This document shows, one piece after another, positions 16,917-25,715 of a stretch of 64,000 nucleotides of DNA; positions within the stretch are counted from its first letter, which is position 1; every line of letters starts with the position of its first letter. The notes under the pieces were generated by a model. The model was given only the letters and a program-made list of their open reading frames with translations, made no database searches and had not been told where the DNA came from. This stretch comes from CAVYXK01 sp963708245. Its GTDB lineage: Bacteria > Pseudomonadota > Alphaproteobacteria > Acetobacterales > Acetobacteraceae. The stretch covers positions 6,014,001-6,078,000 of the forward strand of contig OY970201.1 in NCBI GenBank assembly GCA_963708245.1. Direction: 5' to 3'. Position numbers and translations under genes: made by a program.

Positions 16917-17702
16917 ATGTTGTGGAATGCATCAGTTATCAATGGCTATGCCGTTGCAGCAAGTGATGGTCGGCTTGGTACCGTTAGCGACTTTCTATTT
17001 GACGACGCCAGCTGGTCAATTCGTTGGCTAGTTGTCGATACCGGCAGATGGCTCTCGGGTCGCAAAGTCCTTTTGACCCCCTCGGTCTTGGGGCGCCTCG
17101 ATCCAAGCGGACGCGAGTTCTCGGTTGAATTGACCAGGCAGCAAGTTAAAGACAGTCCGGATGTCGCCACCGATCGGCCGGTGTCGCGACAGCTGGAGAC
17201 CACCATTTACGATTACTACGGCTGGACCCCGTATTGGGGTAGTACTGGCTTTTACATGGGCGGCTATGGCTTTGCGGGTGCGGGCGGCGCCATGGCAATG
17301 TCACCTTCCCTGGGATCCAGGCGACGCGAGGATGCTATTGCCGATAATCAGCGAGACCGGGACGATCCACATCTCCGCAGCATCGAAGCGGTCACTGGGT
17401 ATCATATCCACGCCAGTGACGGCGAGATCGGTCACGTCGAGGACTTCCTCGTGGAGGATGCCGATTGGAGCATCCATTACCTCGTCGTCGATACGAAGAA
17501 CTGGTGGCCAGGAAAGAAGGTCCTGATCCCGCCACGGTTTGCACGAGAGGTAGTCTGGGCAGATAAGCTGGTGAACCTCGATGTCGATCGTCAGAAGGTC
17601 AAGGATAGCCCACCATACGATGCATCCACGACGGTCGACGGTGCCTATGAGAAGCATTTCCACAGTTACTATGGCGAGATCCGGGCGACCGGTCAGCCCT
17701 GA
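16917..17702 (+). CDS. Double PRC-barrel domain protein
   Basis: The 261-residue soluble protein has two PRC-barrel domains: residues about 5-75 (NGYAVAASDGRLGTVSDFLF, WSIRWLVVDTGRW) and about 155-235 (GYHIHASDGEIGHVEDFLVE, WSIHYLVVDTKNWWPGKKVL). A Gly/Ala/Tyr-rich linker lies between them. PRC barrels are small beta-domains found in photosynthetic reaction centre H subunits and RimM; stand-alone double versions are of unknown role and are often stress-linked. A strong site, agagaggag, lies six bases before the ATG. No signal peptide is visible. Confidence 0.9.
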   Translation: MLWNASVINGYAVAASDGRLGTVSDFLFDDASWSIRWLVVDTGRWLSGRKVLLTPSVLGRLDPSGREFSVELTRQQVKDSPDVATDRPVSRQLETTIYDYYGWTPYWGSTGFYMGGYGFAGAGGAMAMSPSLGSRRREDAIADNQRDRDDPHLRSIEAVTGYHIHASDGEIGHVEDFLVEDADWSIHYLVVDTKNWWPGKKVLIPPRFAREVVWADKLVNLDVDRQKVKDSPPYDASTTVDGAYEKHFHSYYGEIRATGQP

Positions 17703-17760
17703 CCGCGCGTTTGTTCCCCGAAGTCCCGACGCCTCATCCTCAGGGCCACGACGCCGCTGC

Positions 17761-17898
17761 GTGCCATCGCGTCGGCGAACTGCCTCCAACGTCGTCGCCT
17801 TCGAGGCTGGCCGTGATGGCTTCTGGCTGGCGCGGTGGCTGCGCGCACGTGGTGTCGAAGCCTATGTCATCCAGCCGACAAGCATTCCGGTTTCAAGG
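17761..17898 (+). pseudogene. IS110-family transposase fragment
   Basis: The frame encodes VVAFEAGRDGFWLARWLRAR followed by GVEAYVIQPTSIPVSR, the N-terminal RNase-H-like block of DEDD (IS110) transposases. Both ends are missing. The next bases belong to an RND-pump fragment. Confidence 0.72.
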
Positions 17899-17905
17899 GG
17901 AGCAG

Positions 17906-18388
17906 ACGTTGCTGATGGTCGGCATCCTGTTCGCCGGTATCGTCGCCTATCCGAAATTGCCGGTCGCGCCGCTGCCGCAGGTCGATTTCCCGACCATTCA
18001 GGTTTCGGCGCTGCTTCCCGGCGCCAGTCCCGACACGATGGCGTCCGCCGTGGCCCAGCCGCTCGAGACGCAATTCGCGCAGCTTCCCGGCGTGTCGCAG
18101 ATGACCTCTACCAGCACGCTCGGCTCGACCGCGATCACCATCCAGTTCGACCTTGCCCGCGACATCGACGGGGCGGCGGGTGACGTGCAGGCGGCAATCA
18201 ACGCCGCCGGCGGGCAATTGCCGAAGAACCTGCCGAGCCCGCCGAGCTACCGCAAGGTCAATCCGGAGGATTCGCCAATCCTCATGCTCGCCGCGACCTC
18301 CGATACGCTGCCGCTCACCGAGGTCGACGATGACATCGAAACGAAGCTCGCCCAGCAGATCAGCCAGATTTCGGGCGTCGCGCTTGCT
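17906..18388 (+). pseudogene. RND multidrug efflux transporter fragment (MdtB/MdtC-like)
   Basis: The reading frame carries TLLMVGILFAGIVAYPKLPV, LPQVDFPTIQVSALLPGASP and SPPSYRKVNPEDSPILMLAA up to KLAQQISQISGVA. These are residues roughly 12-170 of an inner-membrane RND pump of about 1030 residues. The true start and more than 80% of the protein are absent, and flanking residues on both sides are unrelated. It is non-functional. Confidence 0.85.
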
Positions 18389-18533
18389 GCCCGAGATAGG
18401 TGGGGGGAGTCGCGTCCATGCTGCTCGGCATGAAGATCTGCACGAGTCGTAGCAACTCGGCTGTCAATTCCAGGGCCGCCTTGACCGCCGTCGAGAGGTC
18501 GGGCCGCCCGAGTGTTCTCTCCTGATCCGCCAT
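18360..18533 (-). CDS. Possible small ORF (57 aa), unknown
   Basis: The minus strand gives MADQERTLGRPDLSTAVKAA followed by an amphipathic stretch LELTAELLRLVQIFMP. No ribosome binding site is visible, and its 3' end overlaps the RND fragment, so it may itself be the 5' relic of a longer gene cut at about 18385. Confidence 0.2.
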   Translation of the reverse strand: MADQERTLGRPDLSTAVKAALELTAELLRLVQIFMPSSMDATPPTYLGQQARRPKSG

Positions 18534-18608
18534 AAGAGAAGCATTGCGACGCCCTTTCGCAGTAGAGTAGAAGGATTTCTCTTTTTAGCCTGCGATATTG
18601 CCCATTCG

Positions 18609-18620
18609 AGGAAAATTCCT
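18609..18620. promoter_or_regulatory. Dyad in AT-rich leader of the sulfur operon
   Basis: aggaaaattcct (AGGAA, two bases, TTCCT) lies in an unusually AT-rich stretch (18575-18635) that ends ttctatatatgg, about 80 bases before the first gene of the sulfate-assimilation operon. It is a plausible operator/promoter by position only; no known regulator's motif is matched. Confidence 0.3.
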
Positions 18621-18702
18621 TCTATATATGGGGTCATCTCTCCCGAGCCCTGAACGTGCCGATCCGACCCAAAACCGCCCCGCCATCCCACCGACAAGAC
18701 CA

Positions 18703-19227
18703 ATGATCCCGATTGCACTCGCGCCGGAGCGCCTAATAATCGGCCTCGCCGGTCATGGCCCGGCCGCGGAGCGCCGAGAGCGGTTGCTGCGGGAGGGCGG
18801 CGCCGCCGACATTCTCCACTTCTGCGACCAGCCGGTCCCGAGCCTGCCCGATCCGGCGGCGCTGCTAGCGCTGGATCTGCTGTGGATCACCGGCCTGCGG
18901 CACGATTTGGCGACAATGCTGGCCGCCGCCGCGCAGCGTGCCGGTGTGCTGGTCAATGTCGAGGACCGGCCTGAGCTCTGCGATTTCCATAGCGTCGCGG
19001 AGCTACGGCGTGGCGACCTGCTGCTGACGGTCTCGACCGGGGGGCAGAGCCCGGGCCTGGCAGGGCGCATCCGCGAATGGCTGAGTACCCAGTTCGGCCC
19101 TGAATGGGCCTTGCGTCTGGCGCAACTTGGAACGGCGCGCCGCCGCTGGCGCGCCGAGGGACATGCCCCTCCGGAACTCGCCCGACGCACCGCGGCGACG
19201 ATCGAGCAAGCGGGGTGGCTGAGGTGA
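18703..19227 (+). CDS. Precorrin-2 dehydrogenase / sirohydrochlorin ferrochelatase (CysG N-terminal domain)
   Basis: This enzyme oxidises precorrin-2 to sirohydrochlorin and inserts iron, giving siroheme for sulfite reductase. The 174-residue protein matches the N-terminal half of CysG: a degenerate nucleotide-binding start (IIGLAGHGPAAERRERLLRE, where the usual GGG of VGGG is lost), VLVNVEDRPELCDFHSVAEL, and LLLTVSTGGQSPGLAGRIRE. The methyltransferase half is a separate gene that overlaps its stop codon (GTGA). The ATG at 18703 was taken as the start because upstream residues are not conserved-looking. The altered dinucleotide motif makes dehydrogenase activity less certain than the family assignment. 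Confidence 0.85.
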   Translation: MIPIALAPERLIIGLAGHGPAAERRERLLREGGAADILHFCDQPVPSLPDPAALLALDLLWITGLRHDLATMLAAAAQRAGVLVNVEDRPELCDFHSVAELRRGDLLLTVSTGGQSPGLAGRIREWLSTQFGPEWALRLAQLGTARRRWRAEGHAPPELARRTAATIEQAGWLR

Positions 19228-20072
19228 GCGCGCCAGCCCTCGCCCGTGCGGCCGCCCGACTGGTCGTGCCGGACTTCACACGAGGCTCGGTATGGCTAGT
19301 CGGCGCCGGTCCGGGTGATCCGGGGTTGCTGACTCTGCACGGGGCGCATGCTTTGGCGGTGGCCGACGTGGTGCTGCACGACGCACTGGTGCCGGCCGAG
19401 ATACTGGCACTCGTCGCCACGCCGCATCGCATTGCGGTAGGCAAGCGCGCGGGTGGCACGCGCACGCCGCAGCTTCGGATCAACGCGCGGCTGATTGCGC
19501 TGGCGGGCCAGGGGTTACGCGTGTTGCGGCTGAAAGGCGGCGACCCGCTGGTGTTCGGCCGCGGCGGCGAGGAGGCGATGGCACTCGCTGCCGCCGGTGT
19601 GCCGTTCCGGATAGTGCCCGGGATCAGCGCCGGCATCGGCGGCACTGCGGGCGCCGGCATCCCGCTCACCCACCGCGCCCTTGCCCGCAGCGTCGCCTTT
19701 GCGACCGGCCACCATTCCCGAGGCGGCCTGCCGGAGGGGCTCGATCTCGCTTCGCTCTCACGCGGAGCCGACGTGCTGGTGTTCTACATGGGGCTGCGTC
19801 AGGCGGGACCAATCGCGGCTCGGTTGATTGCCGCCGGACGATCACCCGATGAAGCCGTGGCGTTCGTCTCGGATGCAACCACGGCACACCAGCGCGTCAC
19901 GCTAGCCTCGCTGCGTACGGCCGACGTAGTCGCGTCAGACCTGCCGCGGCACGCGCCGACCCTGATCGTCTTCGGGCCGGTGCTGGCGTTGCGCGAGGTG
20001 CTCGCGCCGTTGCAGCAGGCTGCGCCGATGACTGTCGCGGCAATGCCCGAACCAAGCCTCGCTACCGCCTAG
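19224..20072 (+). CDS. cobA: Uroporphyrinogen-III C-methyltransferase
   Basis: It methylates uroporphyrinogen III at C2 and C7 with S-adenosylmethionine, making precorrin-2 for siroheme (or cobalamin). Family motifs are VWLVGAGPGDPGLLTLHGAH near the N-terminus, VVLHDALVPAEILAL, LRLKGGDPLVFGRGGEEAMA, FRIVPGISAGIGG and IPLTHRALARSVAFATGH. Length (282 aa) fits SUMT. The start is placed at the GTG overlapping the previous stop (GTGA, translational coupling); an in-frame GTG at 19215 is the alternative. The next gene, cysJ, begins 13 bases later. Confidence 0.9.
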   Translation: MSAPALARAAARLVVPDFTRGSVWLVGAGPGDPGLLTLHGAHALAVADVVLHDALVPAEILALVATPHRIAVGKRAGGTRTPQLRINARLIALAGQGLRVLRLKGGDPLVFGRGGEEAMALAAAGVPFRIVPGISAGIGGTAGAGIPLTHRALARSVAFATGHHSRGGLPEGLDLASLSRGADVLVFYMGLRQAGPIAARLIAAGRSPDEAVAFVSDATTAHQRVTLASLRTADVVASDLPRHAPTLIVFGPVLALREVLAPLQQAAPMTVAAMPEPSLATA

Positions 20073-20085
20073 GGAGACCGATCCG

Positions 20086-21855
20086 ATGGCAGCCCTTCCC
20101 GCCGCGGCGCCGTTCGCCGGGGATCAACTCGACCAGCTCGACCGGTTGTTGCGCCAAGCCAGCCCGGAGCAACTTCAATGGCTCAGCGGCTACGTCGCCG
20201 GCTTCCAAGTGGCAACCGTCGGACGCCAAGCGGTGGCGGCAACGCCCGCCGCTCCCGCCGCGCCAAAGCCGAAGCTCACCATCCTCTACGCCACCGAATC
20301 GGGCAACGCCGAGGCGTTGGCCGGCGCCGCGCGAAAGGTTGCTGCCCGCGCGGGTTTTGCCGCCAAGGCACTCGACATGGCGGATACCACGCCCGAGCAA
20401 ATTGCCGACGCCGGGAACCTGCTGGTGATGGCCTCGACCTGGGGCGAGGGCGACCCGCCGCAGCGCGCCGAGACATTCATGGCGGCGCTGATGGCCGACG
20501 CGGCGCCGCGCCTTCCGGAGCTGCGCTACGCCGTGCTGGCGCTGGGCGATCGTGCGTATGCGCGGTTCTGCGAAACCGGCCGTGTCATCGACGAGCGACT
20601 TGCAGCGCTCGGTGCGCATCGCATCGCCCCGCGCGTCGAGTGCGACCTGGATTACGAGGGTCCGGCAAAGGCGTGGATCGACGCAAGCCTTGCCGCCCTC
20701 GCACCGCCGGCGCCGAGGGCAGCGGTTATCCATGTCGATTTCGCCCGTACCCCAGCCGAGGAAGCCGGTGCCTTCAGCCGCACCCGCCCCTTCGAGGCCG
20801 AGATCATCGAACGGATCAACCTCAACAGCAGCCGCTCCACCACCGAGACGTGGCATCTGGAACTGTCGCTTGCGGGATCGGGTATCGCCTATGAACCGGG
20901 TGACTCGCTCGGCTTCCTTCCGCGGAACGACCCGGCGCTGGTGGATGAGGTGCTCGTCGCCACCGGGCTTGCTGGCGACGACGAGCTGCGCGCGGCGCTG
21001 ATCGACCGGCACGATATCACTACGCTCTCGCCCTATCGGGTGGGCGCCTATGCGGCTCTAACCGGCGATCGGGAGCTCGCCGCCATCGCGTCTGATTCCG
21101 CCCGCGCAGCGGCGTTCATCCACGATCGTCAGCTCATCGATCTGTTGGCCTCGACACCCGCGCGCGTGGCGCCGGAGCAACTCCTCGGCCTGCTGCGCCC
21201 GCTGCCACCGCGCTATTTTTCGCTCGCTTCCAGCCGCGCCGCGGTGGGCGAGGACGCGCACCTCCTGATCGCCGCGGTGCGATGGCAGAGCCACGGCCGG
21301 CGCCGCAACGGCGTCGCTTCGGTCGATGTCGCGGAACGGCGCGCGACGGGCGACAGCATGAAGCTATTCCCGAAGTCAAACCCGCATTTCCGCCTTCCTA
21401 CCGACCCGGACCGCCCAATCATCATGATCGGGCCCGGCACCGGTGTGGCGCCCTTCCGCGCCTTCCTGCAGCAACGCGAGGCGGATGGCGCGCGTGGGAA
21501 GAGCTGGCTGTTCTTCGGTGCACGCCAGTTCACGCACGACTTCCTCTATCAGCTCGAGTGGCAGGACTGGCTCGCCTCCGGGGTGTTGTCCCGCATGGAC
21601 GTGGCTTTCTCGCGTGATCAGCCGGAGAAAATCTACGTCCAGCACCGGATGTGGGATGTGCGGCACGAGCTGTTCGCCTGGCTGGCCGACGGTGCCGCCC
21701 TCTACGTGTGCGGCGATGCGACGGCAATGGCGAAGGACGTGCACGCCATGCTGCTGCAAATCATCGCCGATCAGTCGGGCCATGACAGCGACGGTGCCGC
21801 AGTGTTCCTGCGCGACATGCAGCAGTCCGGCCGCTATCTGCGGGACGTCTATTGA
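20086..21855 (+). CDS. cysJ: Sulfite reductase (NADPH) flavoprotein alpha-component
   Basis: CysJ passes electrons from NADPH through FAD and FMN to the hemoprotein CysI. The 589-residue protein has a flavodoxin domain with the FMN loop LTILYATESGNAEALAG (about 64-80), the segment MASTWGEGDPPQRAETFM, a linker, then the FAD motif RYFSLASSRA and the NADPH-binding GPGTGVAPFRAFLQQREADG. The C-terminus YVCGDATAMAKDVHAMLLQI and final RYLRDVY are as in the family. Length is close to Escherichia coli CysJ. It shares a TGATG overlap with cysH, so the genes are cotranscribed and coupled. Confidence 0.95.
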   Translation: MAALPAAAPFAGDQLDQLDRLLRQASPEQLQWLSGYVAGFQVATVGRQAVAATPAAPAAPKPKLTILYATESGNAEALAGAARKVAARAGFAAKALDMADTTPEQIADAGNLLVMASTWGEGDPPQRAETFMAALMADAAPRLPELRYAVLALGDRAYARFCETGRVIDERLAALGAHRIAPRVECDLDYEGPAKAWIDASLAALAPPAPRAAVIHVDFARTPAEEAGAFSRTRPFEAEIIERINLNSSRSTTETWHLELSLAGSGIAYEPGDSLGFLPRNDPALVDEVLVATGLAGDDELRAALIDRHDITTLSPYRVGAYAALTGDRELAAIASDSARAAAFIHDRQLIDLLASTPARVAPEQLLGLLRPLPPRYFSLASSRAAVGEDAHLLIAAVRWQSHGRRRNGVASVDVAERRATGDSMKLFPKSNPHFRLPTDPDRPIIMIGPGTGVAPFRAFLQQREADGARGKSWLFFGARQFTHDFLYQLEWQDWLASGVLSRMDVAFSRDQPEKIYVQHRMWDVRHELFAWLADGAALYVCGDATAMAKDVHAMLLQIIADQSGHDSDGAAVFLRDMQQSGRYLRDVY

Positions 21856-22529
21856 TGCGGGCCGAAGCCCTGCTGCGCAACGCGCTGTTGCGCCGCTTCC
21901 CGGGCCGGATCGCACTGGTCTCTTCGTTCGGCGCCGAAAGCGCGGTGCTTCTGCACATGGTTGCCGGGATCGACCATACGACGCCGGTGATCTTCCTCAA
22001 TACCGGCAAGCTGTTCGCTGAGACTCTGCTCTATCGCAAAAGCGTGGCCGCGCGGCTCGGCCTTGCCGATGTGCGGGTGGCTAGGCCCGACTCTGCGCAT
22101 ATCGCCCGCGTCGATGCGGTTGGCGATCTGTGGAAGAGCGATCCGGATCGCTGCTGTTGGCATCGCAAGGTCGAACCGCTGGACACCGCGCTTGCGGCGT
22201 TCGACGCCTGGATTACCGGCCGCAAGCGAGCCCACGGCGGCGGGCGGCAGTACCTGGCGCCGGTGGAGTACGGACCGGACGAGCGCGTCAAGATCAACCC
22301 GCTGGCTGATTGGTCAGCAGCCGACACCGAAGCCTATTTCGCTCGATACGACCTGCCACCGCATCCACTGGTCGCGGCGGGTTTTCGTTCGATCGGCTGC
22401 GCTCCGTGCACGCGGGCGACACGTGCAGGCGACGCACAGCGCGCCGGCCGCTGGCCTGGCAGCGGCAAGGTCGAATGCGGCATTCATCTAGGCCGAACGC
22501 CCGCTACCAGCGAGGATATCCAGGTATGA
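21855..22529 (+). CDS. cysH: Phosphoadenylyl/adenylyl-sulfate reductase, iron-sulfur type
   Basis: CysH reduces (phospho)adenylyl sulfate to sulfite using thioredoxin. The 224-residue protein shows the SSFGAESAVLLHMVAGIDHT substrate-binding block, VIFLNTGKLFAETLLYR, and four cluster cysteines: a CC pair in DRCCWHRKVEPL and a CAPC in RSIGCAPCTRATRAG. The catalytic ECGIHLG is near the end. The extra cysteine pairs indicate the [4Fe-4S] type that commonly uses APS directly, as in many alphaproteobacteria. The start ATG overlaps the cysJ stop (TGATG) and the stop overlaps cysI (ATGA). Confidence 0.93.
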   Translation: MRAEALLRNALLRRFPGRIALVSSFGAESAVLLHMVAGIDHTTPVIFLNTGKLFAETLLYRKSVAARLGLADVRVARPDSAHIARVDAVGDLWKSDPDRCCWHRKVEPLDTALAAFDAWITGRKRAHGGGRQYLAPVEYGPDERVKINPLADWSAADTEAYFARYDLPPHPLVAAGFRSIGCAPCTRATRAGDAQRAGRWPGSGKVECGIHLGRTPATSEDIQV

Positions 22530-24299
22530 CCCCGCTCTCTCGGAACGAGACCATCAAGGAGCGCAGCAACTACCTGCGCGGCACCATTGCTGAGGGGCTG
22601 GAAGAACGTATCAGCGGCGCGATTGCCGAGGACGACACGCAGCTCACGAAGTTCCACGGTATCTACCAGCAGGACGACCGCGACCTGCGCCCCGAACGGG
22701 CGAAGAAGAAGATGGAGAAGGCCTTCATCTTCATGGCGAGGCTGCGCGTCCCAGGCGGCGTGCTGACGCCGCGCCAATGGATCGCCCTGCACGACATGGC
22801 GGCTGAGCGCGGCGACGGCACGCTGCGGCTCACGACGCGCCAGACCATCCAGTTCCACGGGGTGATCAAGAGCAACCTCAAGCCGGCGATCCAGGCGATC
22901 AATGCGGCGATGCTCGATACCATCGCCGCCTGCGGCGACGTGAACCGCAATGTGATCTGCACGCCCAATCCGCACCGCTCCGCCGTGCACGGCGATGCGC
23001 TGGCGCTCGCCCGCGCGATCAGCGCGCACCTTTTGCCGCGCACCCGCGCCTGGCACGAAATCTTCGTCGACGGCGAGCCGGTCATCGGGGGCGAGCAAGA
23101 AGACGAACCGATTCTCGGCTGCACCTATCTGCCGCGCAAGTTCAAGATCGCAATCGCCGTGCCGCCCCTAAACGACGTGGACGTCTTCGCCCACGACGTC
23201 GGCTTCATCGCCATCGCCGAAGATGGAGCCATTGTCGGCTACGATGTCGCGGTGGGCGGCGGCATGGGCATGACCCATGGGGAGCCGGACACATTTCCGC
23301 GTCTGGGAGACGTGATCGGCTTCTGCCGCCCCGACCAAGCAACCGCGGTAGCCGAACAGGTGGTGACCATCCAGCGCGACTGGGGCGACCGCGCCGACCG
23401 CAAGCATGCGCGGTTGAAATACACAATCGAACGCCATGGGCTCGACAAGTTCCGGATGGAACTTGAACGTCGAACTCGGCTTCGCGTTGGAGTCAGCCCG
23501 TCCCTACGCGTTCGAGCGCTCTGGCGATCCCTTCGGCTGGATGCAGGGGGACGACGGCACCTGGCATTACTGCCTGTTCGTCGAGAATGGCCGCGTCCGC
23601 GACCTGCCTGGCCGCGCGCTGCTGACCGGGCTCCGTGCCGTCGCCGAGCAGCACGACGGCGCCTTCATCCTGACACCGAACCAGAACCTGATCATCGCCG
23701 GAGTAATGCCGGAGCAGAAGCCGGCGCTCGATGCGCTACTGAACGCGTACGGGCTTGCGGCCCCGGCAGGCGCGCTGCGGCGCAATTCCATGGCCTGCGT
23801 CGCGCTGCCGACCTGCGGCCTCGCGCTAGCCGAGAGCGAACGCTACCTGCCGGAGCTTATTACCGCGCTGGAAGCAGAAATCGAGCAAACGGGGCTCGAG
23901 TCCGACGAGATCATCGCCCGCATGACCGGTTGCCCGAACGGGTGTGCGCGGCCCTATCTGGCCGAAATTGGCCTCGTCGGCACCGGACCGGGCACGTACA
24001 ACCTCTATCTCGGCGGCGCATTCGACGGCACGCGCCTCTCGAAGCTGTATCGCAGGGACCTCGACCACGGCGGAATAGTTGCAGCGCTCACGCCGCTGTT
24101 CCGCGCCTATGCGACCCGCCGCGACAATGGCGAGCGATTCTCCGATTTCGTCATACGCACCGACGTGGTGCGACCCACCCTGACTGGTAGTGGCTTTCAC
24201 ACCGATACCGCCATAGATACGTTGGCCGAGCCCGTCATCTCCCAGCAGGCGATTTCCAGACCCGAAACGATACCCATCATCGTCGGGTCCGGCCGCTGA
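22526..24299 (+). pseudogene. cysI: Sulfite reductase hemoprotein beta-component, frameshifted
   Basis: CysI reduces sulfite to sulfide with siroheme and a [4Fe-4S] cluster. The 5' frame runs MTPLSRNETIKERSNYLRGT through TRQTIQFHGVIKSNL and RKFKIAIAVPPLNDVDVF to DKFRMELERR. The family sequence then resumes in the next frame at ELGFALESARPYAFE. The shift lies near 23460-23485. The total span is 591 codons plus one base, so a single inserted base explains it. All four cluster/siroheme cysteines (CVALPTC and TGCPNGC) survive in the 3' frame. The stop codon TGA (24297-24299) is also the presumed target duplication of the IS that follows. It is either a true mutation, which would abolish sulfite reduction from this locus, or a base-calling error. 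Confidence 0.88.
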
Positions 24300-25265
24300 G
24301 AGTCTGTCCGGGAACATTGCTAGTTCCTGCATAGCCGTCTGACCATGAGACGGATGGAAGCGAGCAACAGAAAGGCACGCGCCTTCACATTGAGATTTTC
24401 CCAATCCTTACCCAGTCGACGACATCGGTTGAGCCACGCCAACGTGCGTTCGACCACCCATCGCTTTGGTAGCACGACAAAGCCCTTGGCCTGGTCAGAT
24501 CGTTTGACGATCTCCACCTCGGCCTGCGACACGACACGCTTCAACGCCTCCTGGAATCGCCGCCCCTGATAGCCGCCATCGGCATAAAGCTTCAGCAGGA
24601 ACGGAAACATCCCGAACAGCGTCGCCAGCAGCATGGCGCCGCCATCGCGATCCTGGATGTCCGCCGCCGTCACGATGGCCTGTAGCAGCAAACCCTGGGT
24701 ATCGACCAGGACGTGCCGCTTCTTGCCCTTGATCTTCTTCCCCGCATCATACCCATGCGGATCGATCGAGGCCCCCCTTTTTCGGCGCTCTTCACGCTCT
24801 GCGCATCAATCACCGCGGCGGTCGGGCTGGCCTCTCGCGAGGCCTGCTCACGACATTTCACATACAATGCGTGATGCAGTCGCTCCAGCGTGCCGTCCCA
24901 GGTCCATCGTTCCAGATAGTCGTGCACTGTGCTCCGCGGCGGCAGGTCCTTGGGGATCGCCCGCCATTGGCAGCCGGTGCTCAGCACATACATCACGCCG
25001 TTCACCACCTGGCGGATATCAACGCTCCGCTTGTTGCCGCCCGGCTTGGCCGGGGGGATCAATGGTTCCACCTCGGCCCATTCGGCATCAGTCAGATCGC
25101 TCTCATAGCGCAGTCGGGTGCGGTCGTACCGCGTCCGGTTCTCCTTGGTCCACATCCAGTCCCCCGAATCGATGCTCGGGGGAGAGAAAATCACAGGCAA
25201 TTCAATGGCTTCAAGGGTGACCCGCTAAGCAATTCTAAAAACTCAATTTGTTCCCGGACGGACAC
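24300..25265 (-). mobile_element. IS5-family insertion sequence, complete
   Basis: The element is about 966 bp with near-identical 16-bp ends: gagtctgtccgggaac at the left, and gtgtccgtccgggaac read inward from the right. TGA flanks both sides (24297-24299 and 25266-25268), fitting the 3-bp TNA target of several IS5 subgroups. The transposase lies on the minus strand and needs a frameshift. The left flank is the 3' end of cysI; the right flank is a truncated enolase-family gene, so the two flanks were probably not originally contiguous. Confidence 0.9.
24320..25155 (-). CDS. IS5-family transposase, two frames joined by a -1 shift
   Basis: The upstream frame starts MWTKENRTRYDRTRLRYESD and carries LTDAEWAEVEPLIPPAKPGG and AAVIDAQSVKSAEKGG (first Asp). 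At a slippery A5G6 run (24772-24782, minus strand) the frame must move by -1 to read ASIDPHGYDAGKKIKGKKRH. It then continues VLVDTQGLLLQAIVTAADIQ, YADGGYQGRRF (Asp) and RWVVERTLAWLNRCRRLGKD (Glu). Two-frame organisation with a homopolymer slip site is known in IS5 relatives (IS427-type), so this is likely programmed frameshifting rather than decay. Everything else looks intact. Confidence 0.87.
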
Positions 25266-25516
25266 TGAGTGAAGCCGCTCGAATAGGCCGAGCGCCAAAA
25301 GCGCTCGATCCGGTGCGGGTCGTGGCCGAGCAAGTGGCGTTCGAACACGTCCCGGATCAGCGGCACGATGGCCCGAGCGTGGAAGGCGGTCGCATAGATC
25401 TCGCCGACGCCTTCGATCCCGTATTCAGTGCGGACGCGCACGAAGATCCAGCACATCCCGCCGACGTACGGCGGCGGTATTGCAACGACATGGGTGTCGA
25501 GTTCTGCAATCTTCAT
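25266..25516 (-). pseudogene. Enolase-superfamily (mandelate racemase/muconate lactonizing type) gene, 3' truncated
   Basis: The first 83 residues are intact: MKIAELDTHVVAIPPPYVGG, WIFVRVRTEYGIEGVGEIYA and IERFWRSAYSSGFTQ. This is the capping domain of the family. The frame then runs into the right end of the IS5 element, and the metal-binding barrel is absent from the other side of the IS. It is divergent from the methyltransferase gene at 25716. The original enzyme could have been a sugar-acid dehydratase or an amino-acid/betaine racemase; the remaining part cannot say which. Confidence 0.83.
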
Positions 25517-25715
25517 CGGTTCCCCCCAGTGCTTGAGTACGACGACGCGGGTCTGAGTGAACTCCAGCGTTCCCCGCTTATCGAATGCTATACGTCGCTC
25601 GCCGCCTTCAGGCGATGCGCCAAGCGCGCCGCCGCACCACTGCTCCACTGCCTTGCGCTCCCTTGCTGAAGTAAGCCCATTGCCGTTTCATGCGACTAGG
25701 AAAGGGGAGGATGGC

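Noticed and set aside
25517..25715. SAM- or SAH-responsive riboswitch ahead of the methyltransferase gene
   Set aside because: I could not recognise the conserved core of any known class in this 200-base region.
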